Shown here in pieces: positions 18,603 to 26,480 of a DNA stretch of 37,449 nucleotides (position 1 is its first letter; each line of letters opens with the position of its first letter). The translations under genes were made by a program, and so were the position numbers. The DNA is taken from positions 1 to 37,449 of the forward strand of contig CAJYSA010000030.1 in the NCBI GenBank assembly GCA_913777325.1. The letters are read 5' to 3'. The DNA comes from an uncultured Sphingomonas sp. Its GTDB lineage: Bacteria > Pseudomonadota > Alphaproteobacteria > Sphingomonadales > Sphingomonadaceae. Under the pieces are notes generated by a model, which had not been told where the DNA came from, made no database searches, and was given only the letters and a program-made list of their open reading frames with translations.

Positions 18603-20852
18603 TTAGCGGCCAAGGTTCTTGAAGGAAAGCGTCAACAAATAGCTGTTGCCGCTACGCGCGTCACCGACGTTGCGATAGTCGCGCTTCCACGTCAGCCCCA
18701 GATCCACACAATCGTCCTGATAAGCGACGCCCACGCGGTGGCGGATCGGGGAGAAGCCGCTGGAGGTCGACAAGGGATCCTCGGCGCGGCTGGTGAGGTC
18801 GACGATCGCCGAGCCCCAGACCGACCAGAAGCGGGTGATGCCCACCCGCCCGCCGGCGCGCAGCTCCTCGCGATCCTGCAGATCCTCCAGCACGTCGATG
18901 TTGCGGTTCAGCCGCAGGTAGCCGATCGTCGCATAGGTCTGCCGCGAGCCTACCGTCGCATCGATCTCGTTGCGCCGGACCGAGAAACTGTCCTTGTCCA
19001 GGCGATAGCGGTGCGTCAGCGTCACCCACTCGCCGAAACGGATGTTGGTGCGCCCCACGATGTCGGAGAAACGGTCCGACAGGCCGGTGCCCTCGGGCAG
19101 GATGCTGGGTCGTTCGGCCAGGCGATAGCTTTGCCCGACGTTGGCCGAAATGGCGATGCGATCCAGATCCAGCGCCCATTCCGCGCCATAGGTGACGCGG
19201 CTCGAATCCTCCCAGCGATCGTAGCCGGAGAAGCGGTTGAGCGCGAAGAGGTTGGAATCCTCCAGGTCGACGGCGCGCGCATCCTCGTTCGGGATCTGGA
19301 TGTTGCGCGTCTTGGGGGTCGCGACCACCTGTACGCGCGGCGTGAAGCGCTGGAACCCGCCGAACAGCTCGCCCACGAACGGCCAGCGCAGATCGGCGGC
19401 CAGCGCGCCGATCACCCGCGTCTGAAACCCCTCGATCCCGCGATAGCTGACGATCGAGGTCGCCGCGACGTTCTGCGTGTCATAGGCGTCGGCGCGCCCG
19501 AACGCGGTCAGCGTCACCTCCTGCCCCAGCACGGTGATGCCGCGCCAGTCCCAGCGCGCGCTGCCGAACGCACGCTGCGTGTCCTGTCCGGCCTTGCGCC
19601 CGATCGCCAGCGAGTTGAGCTGGATCTGCAGCGTCCCGCCCAGCAACGCGTCGGGCACGCGACGGCGATAGTCGATCTCGGGCAGCGCGACCGGCTGCAT
19701 CCCCTGCCGGTCGCCGACGCGCAGCGTCTGCACCGCCCATCCCGCGATCGACAGGTAACTGTTGGGATCGATCCGCTCGAGCGCCACGGTGGTGCGCAAC
19801 CGGTCTTCGTTCGAAATGTCATAGCGGCGCAGGAAGGTTCGGTCGGTCACCAGCCGCAGCGATCCCGACAGGCTCCAGTTGGGATCGAACTGGAAGCGAC
19901 CGACGCCATCCAGATAGCCGCGGAAGGCGCGCCGCGTGCTCGGGTCGTCGATGTTGGCCAGATTGTCGGTCCGGCGGCTGCCGGTCGCGAAGCCGCGCAG
20001 CGAGAAGGCGCCCAGCTCGTTCAGCGCGCTATATCGTGCCTCCATCATCGGCAGTTCGGCAGTGAAGATATGCGGCGCCACCACCAGCGACTGATTGGGG
20101 CCGAGCGCGAAGTTGACCGGCAGCACGAATTCGGCGCCGTTCAGCCGCGTCAGGTTGAACCCGGGCACCAGCAGCCCGGTCTCGTTGCTGGCGCCGACCG
20201 GATGGCTGAAGCGCGGCAGCGATGGCGTGCTCAATCCGAACAGATGGAACCGCGCGCCTTCGTAATACACGCGTTCGCGATCGGGGCGGTAGATCACCTT
20301 GATGGCGGTGATCTTCCACGTCGGCTCGCGCGGGCACCCGTCCGATCCGACAACCGGGCACGGCGAATAGACCGCCCGGTCCAGGTTCATCGTGCCGTCC
20401 GGCTCGCGCACGCCGCGCACGGCGGCCAGTCGTCCGCCCTGCTCCAGCACGACCAGCAGATTGTCGACCACGCCGTCCTTCAGCGTGTCGGTCAGTTCGA
20501 TCGAATCGCCATAAGCGACATCGCCTTCGGGATTGGTCACCGCCACGCCGCCGGTCGCCACCACGCGTCCGGTCTTGCGGTTCCACACCACCTTGTTGGC
20601 GCGCAGCCGTTCGCCCGCCCGCGTCATCCGCACCTCGCCGGTCGCGGTCACGACATCGGCGTTATAGTCATATTCCAGCGCACCGGCGCTGAATTGCACC
20701 TGGTCGCTATCGGCAGCGGCGGGAGCGGGCGTGGCAGGGGCACCCAGCGGCGCGGCGGGCGGGCCGCCGGCCCGATCCTGCAACGACTGTCCCGCGGCCG
20801 GTCCGGCAAGCACCAGGCACAGCGCGGCACCGGCGAGAAGATCGAAACGCAT
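18603..20852 (-). CDS. lptD: LPS assembly outer-membrane protein LptD
   Basis: LptD with LptE inserts lipopolysaccharide into the outer leaflet of the outer membrane. The 749-residue protein has a signal peptide (MRFDLLAGAALCLVLAGPAAG), a Pro/Ala linker, and an N-terminal OstA/jellyroll domain (about residues 50-170, with LEYDYNADVVTATGEV). The large C-terminal beta-barrel ends SYLLTLSFKNLGR, with the aromatic/hydrophobic pattern of outer-membrane proteins. Cysteines in YSPCPVVGSDGCP and near the C-terminus (YQDDCVDLG) could form the inter-domain disulfides known for LptD. ATG 20852 is chosen because the signal peptide starts there; the longer open frame upstream is antisense to pepA. It heads the surA-pdxA-rsmA operon. 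Confidence 0.96.
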   Translation of the reverse strand: MRFDLLAGAALCLVLAGPAAGQSLQDRAGGPPAAPLGAPATPAPAAADSDQVQFSAGALEYDYNADVVTATGEVRMTRAGERLRANKVVWNRKTGRVVATGGVAVTNPEGDVAYGDSIELTDTLKDGVVDNLLVVLEQGGRLAAVRGVREPDGTMNLDRAVYSPCPVVGSDGCPREPTWKITAIKVIYRPDRERVYYEGARFHLFGLSTPSLPRFSHPVGASNETGLLVPGFNLTRLNGAEFVLPVNFALGPNQSLVVAPHIFTAELPMMEARYSALNELGAFSLRGFATGSRRTDNLANIDDPSTRRAFRGYLDGVGRFQFDPNWSLSGSLRLVTDRTFLRRYDISNEDRLRTTVALERIDPNSYLSIAGWAVQTLRVGDRQGMQPVALPEIDYRRRVPDALLGGTLQIQLNSLAIGRKAGQDTQRAFGSARWDWRGITVLGQEVTLTAFGRADAYDTQNVAATSIVSYRGIEGFQTRVIGALAADLRWPFVGELFGGFQRFTPRVQVVATPKTRNIQIPNEDARAVDLEDSNLFALNRFSGYDRWEDSSRVTYGAEWALDLDRIAISANVGQSYRLAERPSILPEGTGLSDRFSDIVGRTNIRFGEWVTLTHRYRLDKDSFSVRRNEIDATVGSRQTYATIGYLRLNRNIDVLEDLQDREELRAGGRVGITRFWSVWGSAIVDLTSRAEDPLSTSSGFSPIRHRVGVAYQDDCVDLGLTWKRDYRNVGDARSGNSYLLTLSFKNLGR

Positions 20853-20913
20853 CACGTCGTTGTCGTTGCCCCGTTCGCGCGCCCGACCGGAACTGGTCGT
20901 AACGCGTCGCTCG

Positions 20914-20942
20914 CCTATCGCATCGCTGCGTCGCGCCTGCAA
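20914..20942 (-). promoter_or_regulatory. Candidate lptD promoter
   Basis: Read on the minus strand, TTGCAG (20937-20942) and GATAGG (20914-20919) are 17 bases apart in the lptD-pepA divergent region, about 60 bases before the lptD ATG. The -10 match is modest. Confidence 0.3.
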
Positions 20943-21002
20943 CGCTTTGCCATTTGCCGGTCCGGCTCCTAGGTAGGCGGCATGATGGATGAGGATACCG
21001 GA

Positions 21003-22445
21003 ATGCAGATCGCCTTCGCCGCCCAACGCCCCGCCGACGCCGCCGTGCTGGCGCTGCCGATCCGCCAGGGCGCGGCGCCGACCGGGCTGATCGAGGGGGG
21101 TGACGCGCTGCTCGCGGCCGCCGCCACGGCGCAGCGGTTCGCCGGTGAGGCGGGCTCGGTGGCGGAAGTGTATGTCCCGCAAGGGGAGGGCGCGCAGCGC
21201 GTCCTGCTGCTCGGCGTGGGGGACGGGGCCGACGCCGCGTTCGAGCGGGCCGGGGGCGCGCTGACCGCGCGGCTGCTGACCTCGGGCGCGGCGGATGCGG
21301 TCGCCGATCTCTCGGGCGTCGCGCCGCTTGCCGCCGCGCGCTTCGCCGCGGGGGTCGCGCAGCGCGCGTGGCGTTTCGACGAATATCGCACGAAGCTGCC
21401 CGAGAAGCAGAAGCCGACGCTCGCGCGCGTTACGATCGTCGGCGACGATGCCGACTGGTCGGGCCGCGAAGCGGTCACCAAGGGGCTGGCGCTGGCGCGC
21501 CTGCTCGCCACGCTGCCGCCGAACGTCCTGTATCCCGAGAGCTTCGTCGAGCGCGTGCTGGCCGCTGTCGATGGTCTCGGTCTGGAGGTGACGGTCCTCG
21601 GCGAACGCGAACTGACCGATCTCGGCGCGGGCGCGCTGCTCGGCGTGTCGCAGGGATCGCGGCGCGAGGCGCGCGTGCTGGCGCTCAAATGGTCGGGCGG
21701 CGCCGCCGACGCGCCGCTCACCGCGTTGGTGGGCAAGGGCGTCACCTTCGATACCGGCGGCATTTCGATCAAGCCGGCGGCGGGCATGGAGGACATGAAG
21801 TGGGACATGGGCGGCGCGGCGGCGGTGGCCGGCGCCATGCTCTCGCTCGCCACGCGCAAGGCGAAGGCCAACGTCATCGGTGTGATGGGGCTGGTGGAGA
21901 ACATGCCCGACGGCAATGCGCAGCGTCCGGGCGACGTCGTCACCAGCATGTCGGGGCAGACGATCGAGGTCATCAACACGGATGCCGAGGGGCGGCTGGT
22001 GCTGTGCGATTGCATCACCTGGGTGCAGAACACCCACAAGCCGGTGCGGATCGTCGATCTCGCCACGCTCACCGGCGCGATGATCGTCAGCCTGGGCAAT
22101 GAATATGGCGGGCTGTTCTCGAACGACGATGCGCTGGCCGACCAACTGCTGACGGCGGGGCGCGCGACCGGCGACAAATTGTGGCGCTTCCCGCTCGCCG
22201 ATGCGTACGACAAGCTGATCGACTCGCCGATCGCCGACATGAAGAACGTCGGCCCGCGCGGCGCCGGCTCGATCACCGCCGCGCAATTCCTGAAGCGGTT
22301 CGTCGACGATGGCGTCGCCTGGGCGCATCTCGACATCGCCGGGATGGTATGGGCCGACAAGGACGGGGCGACCTGGGCGAAGGGCGCGACCGGTTACGGC
22401 GTGCGCGTGCTCGACTGCTTCGTCGCGGACGTTTGCGAGCAATAA
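21003..22445 (+). CDS. pepA: Leucyl aminopeptidase (M17)
   Basis: This is a cytosolic di-zinc (or Mn) M17 aminopeptidase that releases N-terminal residues; in E. coli PepA also binds DNA. The 480-residue product has the variable N-terminal domain (to about residue 160) and the catalytic domain with VGKGVTFDTGGISIKP, GMEDMKWDMGGAAAV and the M17 signature NTDAEGRLVL. Later GPRGAGSITAAQFLKRF and WAHLDIAGM segments line the hexamer core. I chose ATG 21003 because GAGGA precedes it by seven bases; ATGs at 20982 and 20985 would add six or seven residues. A -35/-10-like pair (TTGCCA, weak TAGGTA) ends six bases before 20982. The stop overlaps the holC start by one base. Confidence 0.95.
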   Translation: MQIAFAAQRPADAAVLALPIRQGAAPTGLIEGGDALLAAAATAQRFAGEAGSVAEVYVPQGEGAQRVLLLGVGDGADAAFERAGGALTARLLTSGAADAVADLSGVAPLAAARFAAGVAQRAWRFDEYRTKLPEKQKPTLARVTIVGDDADWSGREAVTKGLALARLLATLPPNVLYPESFVERVLAAVDGLGLEVTVLGERELTDLGAGALLGVSQGSRREARVLALKWSGGAADAPLTALVGKGVTFDTGGISIKPAAGMEDMKWDMGGAAAVAGAMLSLATRKAKANVIGVMGLVENMPDGNAQRPGDVVTSMSGQTIEVINTDAEGRLVLCDCITWVQNTHKPVRIVDLATLTGAMIVSLGNEYGGLFSNDDALADQLLTAGRATGDKLWRFPLADAYDKLIDSPIADMKNVGPRGAGSITAAQFLKRFVDDGVAWAHLDIAGMVWADKDGATWAKGATGYGVRVLDCFVADVCEQ

Positions 22446-22885
22446 TGCAGGTCGACTTCTACCACCTGACCCGGATGCCGCTGGAGCGTGCGCTCCCGCA
22501 GATCGCGGCGAAGGTGGTGGCATCGGGCGCGCGGCTGCTGATCGTCGCCGCCGACGCGGATCGGCGCGCGGCGCTCGACCGGCTGCTGTGGAGCTACACG
22601 CCCGACAGCTTCCTGCCGCATGCGCAGGTGGGCGGGGCGGCGGACGATCGCCAGCCGATCCTGATCGCGCCCGATGTGAACCCCGCCAACCGCGCGCGCC
22701 ACATCGCGCTGGTCGACGGCGAATGGCGCGACGCCGCGCTCGACTTCGATCGCGCCTTTCACTTCTTCGACGAGGACCATATCCGGGCGGCGCGTGCCGC
22801 GTGGAAGGAACTGGCCACCCGCGACGGGGTGGAGCGGCGCTATTGGAAACAGAATGATGCGGGGCGCTGGGAACAGGCCGCCTGA
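22445..22885 (+). CDS. holC: DNA polymerase III chi subunit
   Basis: The chi subunit links the clamp-loader complex to single-strand binding protein at the replication fork. The 146-residue protein starts MQVDFYHLTRMPLERALPQI, the usual chi opening. It continues with LLIVAADADRRAALDRLLWS, the SFLPHAQ segment, QPILIAPDVNPANRARH, and the C-terminal FHFFDEDHIRAARAAWKEL. The start codon shares one base with the pepA stop (TAATG), and pepA-holC adjacency is common in proteobacteria. The length matches the family. Confidence 0.95.
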   Translation: MQVDFYHLTRMPLERALPQIAAKVVASGARLLIVAADADRRAALDRLLWSYTPDSFLPHAQVGGAADDRQPILIAPDVNPANRARHIALVDGEWRDAALDFDRAFHFFDEDHIRAARAAWKELATRDGVERRYWKQNDAGRWEQAA

Positions 22886-22893
22886 GCGCTCGC

Positions 22894-22922
22894 TTGCATC
22901 CGCGGGTCCGCGCGCCTAGGGC
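22894..22922 (+). promoter_or_regulatory. Candidate ndk promoter
   Basis: TTGCAT (22894-22899) and TAGGGC (22917-22922) are 17 bases apart in the holC-ndk gap. The -10 match is weak. An AGGAG Shine-Dalgarno (22948-22952) lies downstream. Confidence 0.25.
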
Positions 22923-22964
22923 GGCGCCACTTTCCCGTTCTTATCTCAGGAGCCCGTGACCGTC

Positions 22965-23387
22965 ATGGCCGCGAACCGTACCTTTTCGATCATCAAGCCC
23001 GACGCCACGCGTCGCAACCTTACCGGCGCGGTCACCAAGATGCTGGAGGACGCCGGTCTGCGCGTCGTCGCGTCGAAGCGCATCCAGATGACCCGCGAGC
23101 AGGCCGAGGGCTTCTACGCGGTCCACAAGGAGCGTCCGTTCTTCAACGATCTGGTCGGCTTCATGATCTCCGGCCCGGTCGTCGTGCAGGTGCTGGAGGG
23201 CGAGAACGCCATGCAGCGCAACCGCGACATCATGGGCGCCACCAACCCGGAGAACGCCGCGCCGGGCACGATCCGCAAGGAACTGGCGGAATCGATCGAG
23301 GCGAACACCGTGCACGGCTCGGACTCGGACGAGAATGCCGAGATCGAGATCGCCTATTTCTTCAAGCCGGAAGAAATCGTCGGCTGA
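22965..23387 (+). CDS. ndk: Nucleoside diphosphate kinase
   Basis: Ndk equilibrates nucleoside di- and triphosphates by a phosphohistidine ping-pong mechanism. The 140-residue protein has [13 protein letters not shown] (residues 7-19), the [16 protein letters not shown] nucleotide-binding loop, and the active site NTVHGSDS with His117. Length and motifs are canonical. The ATG at 22965 (MAANRTFSI) follows AGGAG by 12 bases. A GTG at 22956 is closer to the Shine-Dalgarno and would add three residues, so the start is slightly uncertain. The GNAT gene follows after one base. Confidence 0.97.
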   Translation: MAANRTFSIIKPDATRRNLTGAVTKMLEDAGLRVVASKRIQMTREQAEGFYAVHKERPFFNDLVGFMISGPVVVQVLEGENAMQRNRDIMGATNPENAAPGTIRKELAESIEANTVHGSDSDENAEIEIAYFFKPEEIVG

Positions 23388-23388
23388 T

Positions 23389-23904
23389 ATGGACTGGCGC
23401 CTGCGCCGCACCGGGCCGGCGGATGCCGCGATCCTGTCGCTGGTGGCGGGCGCCACCTTTCTGGAGGCGTTTGCGGGCGTCCTCGACGGTGCCGACATCC
23501 TCGCGCACGTCACCCGCAACAGCAGCCCCGCCGCTTTCGAGCGTTATCTCGCCGATGGCGCGGTGGCGACGCTGGCGGAGGCGCGCGACGGCGCCGCGCC
23601 GCTCGGCTACACGCTGCTCACCACGCCCGATCTGCCGGTCGCGCCGGCGCCGGGCGATATCGAACTCAAGCGCATCTACGCGTTGTTTCCCACCCATGGC
23701 ACCGGCCTGGGGCCGGCGCTGATGGCGCAGGCGATCGCCGACGCGCGCGACGCGGGTTCCCGTCGCCTGCTGCTCGGCGTCTACGGCGGCAATCGCCGCG
23801 CGCAACGCTTCTACGAGAAACAGGGCTTCACGGTCGCTGGGGAGCGACGCTTCCAGGTCGGCACCACGTGGCACGACGACCTGATCTACGCCCGCGCGCT
23901 GTAG
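23389..23904 (+). CDS. GNAT-family N-acetyltransferase
   Basis: This is a 171-residue protein with the GNAT fold. It has an N-terminal LRRTGPADAAILSLVAG, the beta-4 ELKRIYALFPTHGTGLG leading into the acetyl-CoA pyrophosphate loop (HGTGLGPALM, a variant of Q/RxxGxG/A), and the C-terminal RRAQRFYEKQGFTVAGERRF motif B. The likely activity is acetyl transfer to an amine on a small molecule or protein, and the substrate is unknown. Similarity to the spermidine/RimI-like subgroup is suggested only by the general motifs. The start is one base after the ndk stop, so the gene is cotranscribed with ndk. It is convergent with the TonB receptor gene across an inverted repeat. Confidence 0.85.
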   Translation: MDWRLRRTGPADAAILSLVAGATFLEAFAGVLDGADILAHVTRNSSPAAFERYLADGAVATLAEARDGAAPLGYTLLTTPDLPVAPAPGDIELKRIYALFPTHGTGLGPALMAQAIADARDAGSRRLLLGVYGGNRRAQRFYEKQGFTVAGERRFQVGTTWHDDLIYARAL

Positions 23905-23935
23905 CGCGTCCTGGTCGATAAGCCCGACGCCGGAC

Positions 23936-24009
23936 CACCGTTCGCCCTGAGCCTGTCGAAGGGTGTGCCACGGAAGGCACGTGCTTCGACAGGCTCAGCA
24001 CGAACGGTG
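23936..24009. repeat. 26-bp inverted repeat between convergent genes
   Basis: Arms 23936-23961 and 23984-24009 (CACCGTTCG...GTCGAAG) are reverse complements at 24 of 26 positions around a 22-base loop. A single arm recurs at 13121. Its position between two gene ends suggests a bidirectional hairpin terminator or RNA-stabilising element. Confidence 0.85.
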
Positions 24010-24046
24010 CACGGGGCGGCAGCAATGGCGGCTCGCCGCTCCTCGC

Positions 24047-26173
24047 TCAGATCCCCATCCGGAACGTCACCCGGATGTCGCGTCCGGCCAGCGGCGCGAA
24101 ATCCTTCAGCACGCTGGCGGCGCGGCGCGCCTCGACGTCGAAGATGTTGTTCGCCGCCAGCAGGATGCTGCGCCGGTCGCTACCGCCCCACGGGTGGAAG
24201 GACAGCGATGCGTTGACCATCGTGTAACCGTCGGTGCGCGTCTCGAACGGCGCGGTCCGGTTCTGCGGGAACGCGCGTTCCACCTCGATCCGCCCGGCGC
24301 TGGTGTCGCTGCGCGCCTCGATCCCTCCCAGCAGGCGCAGCGGCGGGATGCGCGGCACCGGCCCGCGATCGACGATCTGTGCATGAACATAGTCACCCAG
24401 CAGATCGGCGGTGATCGAGTGATTGCCGATCGTCGCCAGCTTCGCCGAGCCGTCGAGTTCGAAGCCGTAATAGCGCGCCTTGGCCTGATCGTAGCGGAAG
24501 CATGGCAGATCGATCTCGGCACCCGCTGCCGTGACGCACGGCGCGTCCGCCATCTGCGTCTCGTAGATGTAATTGTCGAACCAGTTGTAATAGGCCGACG
24601 CGTCCAGGCTGAAGATCGCGTCATGCGCGTGCAGCGTGGCCTCCAGCCCCCACGACGTTTCCGCGCGGAAGTTCGGATTGCCCAGCTCGTACGCCTGCGT
24701 GCCCGCGTGCGGCCCGTTGGCGAACAGTTCCTCGGCGGAGGGCGCGCGCGCGGTCCGCGAACCGTTCAGGCCGATCCGCACCCCGTCCGTCAGCGTATAG
24801 GCCGCGCCCAGCGATCCGGACCAGGTGGCGAAGCGGCGATCCTGCGCGGTGAAGCGCTCGGTGCCTTCGCGGAAGCCGGGATCGGCGGTCAGCGTCGTAT
24901 GCTCGTAGCGCACCCCGCCTTCGGCCTTGAAGCGCCCGTCCTCATATTGCTGCAGCGTGAAGAGCCCGGTCTGCTCGGTCTGGTTGCGCGGCAGGAACGC
25001 CTCGTCGCCGACCACGTCGAAGTTGCGGCTGAAGTATTGCACGCCGCTGGCCCCCTGCCACGCGCCGCGCCGCGCCTGGACGATCTCCAGACGTGCCTCC
25101 AGCCCCTTGTTGTAGAAGGCGGTGCCGACCGAACCGTCCTCTTCCAGCTCGAAGTGCCGGTAATTGGCATGCGCGGCGCGCACGCGGATCGCGTCGATCC
25201 ACGGCCCGTGCGGCGTCACCTCGGCGCGCAGGTCGTAGCGGTTCTGCACGACGTCCAGGCGCGGCGCTTCCTGCTCCTGCCCGATCGCGGTCGCATAGCG
25301 GACCGGCACGCCGTACACGCTGTCGTAATGGCCGTAAGAGACGCCCAGCATCCCGCCATCGGTGACGATCGATGCGCCCGCGCCCGCGGTCCAGGTTTCC
25401 GCCGCGCTATTGGGCAGCTTGCCGCGCAGCGCGGCGTTGCCCGCGAAGTCGATCGGCTCGTCGCCGTCCTGCGGCACCCCCGCCAGCGCCAGCGAGGCGC
25501 GCCGCGCCGCGCGCGACAGGATGAACCCGCCGGTGCGCAGGTCGTCGGACTTCAGGTACGAACCGTCGACGTGCAGCACCAGCGGACCCGCCGCCGTCAC
25601 GTCCGCCGCGCCGCCCAGCGATCGCTCGTTGGCCGCGCTGCCATAGGTGCCGATCGCGTCGACACGGTAGCCGTTGTCGGGCAGCGCGCGTGGGATGCGA
25701 CGATCGACCACGTTGACGACGCCGCCCACCGCCGACGATCCGTACAGCAGCGCCGCCGGACCGCGCAGCACCTCGACACGCTCCGCCAGCAGCGGATCGA
25801 TGACGACGGCGTGGTCGACCGAGGTGTTCGACACGTCGATCGATCCGATCCCGTCGGTCAGCACGCGGATGCGATCGCCCTGGAAGCCGCGCAGGATCGG
25901 GCGCGACGCATTCGGTCCGAACGATGTCGCCGACACACCGGGCAGCCGCGCCAGCGTCTCGCCGATCGTCGGGCGCAGTTCGCGGGTCAGGTTGGCGCCG
26001 GTCAGCACCGACGTCCCCTGCAATACATCCGCCTCGCTCGTCTGGATCGGCGCGGTGACGATCACGTCGTCGGAACGGTGCGGATCGGACGCGCGCGGCG
26101 TGGCGGCGGTCTGCGCGGCGGCGGGCAGGGCCAGCGGCGCGAGGGCGACGGCGGCGAACAACATGGTTTTCAT
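24047..26173 (-). CDS. TonB-dependent receptor, ZnuD-like
   Basis: This is a 708-residue outer-membrane active transporter. It has a signal peptide (MKTMLFAAVALAPLALPAAAQ), a TonB-box-like DDVIVTAP, a plug domain (RELRPTIGETLARLPGV, SRPILRGFQGDRIRVLTDG, VEVLRGPAALLYGSSAVGG) and a beta-barrel ending VTFRMGI, without the usual terminal aromatic residue. The plug sequence, with ILRGFQGDRIRVLTDGIG and the SVDHAVVIDPL segment, resembles zinc receptors of the ZnuD type, although no His-rich loop is obvious. A dyad upstream with a GTT..AAC core is consistent with Zur control. A CxxxxxxxxxxC pair (PCVTAAGAEIDLPC) lies in an extracellular loop. The zinc assignment is inference; another metal chelate or vitamin is possible. 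The gene follows the small membrane protein gene by 64 bases. Confidence 0.88.
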   Translation of the reverse strand: MKTMLFAAVALAPLALPAAAQTAATPRASDPHRSDDVIVTAPIQTSEADVLQGTSVLTGANLTRELRPTIGETLARLPGVSATSFGPNASRPILRGFQGDRIRVLTDGIGSIDVSNTSVDHAVVIDPLLAERVEVLRGPAALLYGSSAVGGVVNVVDRRIPRALPDNGYRVDAIGTYGSAANERSLGGAADVTAAGPLVLHVDGSYLKSDDLRTGGFILSRAARRASLALAGVPQDGDEPIDFAGNAALRGKLPNSAAETWTAGAGASIVTDGGMLGVSYGHYDSVYGVPVRYATAIGQEQEAPRLDVVQNRYDLRAEVTPHGPWIDAIRVRAAHANYRHFELEEDGSVGTAFYNKGLEARLEIVQARRGAWQGASGVQYFSRNFDVVGDEAFLPRNQTEQTGLFTLQQYEDGRFKAEGGVRYEHTTLTADPGFREGTERFTAQDRRFATWSGSLGAAYTLTDGVRIGLNGSRTARAPSAEELFANGPHAGTQAYELGNPNFRAETSWGLEATLHAHDAIFSLDASAYYNWFDNYIYETQMADAPCVTAAGAEIDLPCFRYDQAKARYYGFELDGSAKLATIGNHSITADLLGDYVHAQIVDRGPVPRIPPLRLLGGIEARSDTSAGRIEVERAFPQNRTAPFETRTDGYTMVNASLSFHPWGGSDRRSILLAANNIFDVEARRAASVLKDFAPLAGRDIRVTFRMGI

Positions 26174-26205
26174 GGGCGACTCCCTTTTCGTCCTCGCCCC
26201 ATAGC

Positions 26206-26223
26206 GCCACGTTACAACATATC
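26206..26223 (-). promoter_or_regulatory. Dyad upstream of the TonB receptor, Zur-box candidate
   Basis: An 18-base imperfect palindrome (GATATGTTGTAACGTGGC on the minus strand) lies 33-50 bases before the receptor ATG. The symmetric bases form G..A.GTT..AAC.T..C. The GTT..AAC core and placement fit a Fur/Zur-family operator. The match was made by eye only. Confidence 0.4.
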
Positions 26224-26237
26224 AAGTACGTGAAAAT

Positions 26238-26480
26238 TCAATGACGCGCGTCTTGCTCCACGCCGTCGATGATCTTGCCCCCGGCCATGAACACCACGAT
26301 CGTGCACGCGCCGAACATGATCCAGCCGGGCGTGCCGGGGAAGCGATGCAGATAGGTCATCCCCCGCTCCACCGCCCCGGTGGCGATCGCATAGATCAAC
26401 ATGAACGCTTCGAATTTCGTGCGGATGGTGAACAGCCGGGCAAAGCCCCGCCACCACCGCGCCAGCCGCGCGCGCATCAT
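26238..26480 (-). CDS. Small two-helix membrane protein
   Basis: This 80-residue protein has a basic N-terminus (MMRARLARWWRGFARLF) and two hydrophobic segments: about residues 24-37 (EAFMLIYAIATGAV) and 52-68 (GWIMFGACTIVVFMAGG). They are joined by a short loop, ERGMTYLHRFPGTP. It is predicted to be an inner-membrane protein. The first ATG overlaps the astB stop (ATGA), so it is translated from the ast transcript. I do not recognise the family. The loop is distinctive enough that homologues should be easy to find. A longer upstream frame is antisense-like overlap with astB and was rejected. Confidence 0.72.
   Translation of the reverse strand: MMRARLARWWRGFARLFTIRTKFEAFMLIYAIATGAVERGMTYLHRFPGTPGWIMFGACTIVVFMAGGKIIDGVEQDARH

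Noticed and set aside
17913-20972. A 1019-codon plus-strand open frame
   Set aside because: It lies antisense to lptD and surA, whose protein motifs are clear. Long antisense frames are expected in GC-rich DNA, and the translation is Arg/His/Gln-rich without domains.
20853-22523. A 5' extension of lptD, as part of a 1306-codon minus-strand frame
   Set aside because: The extension is antisense to pepA. LptD's signal peptide begins at 20852.
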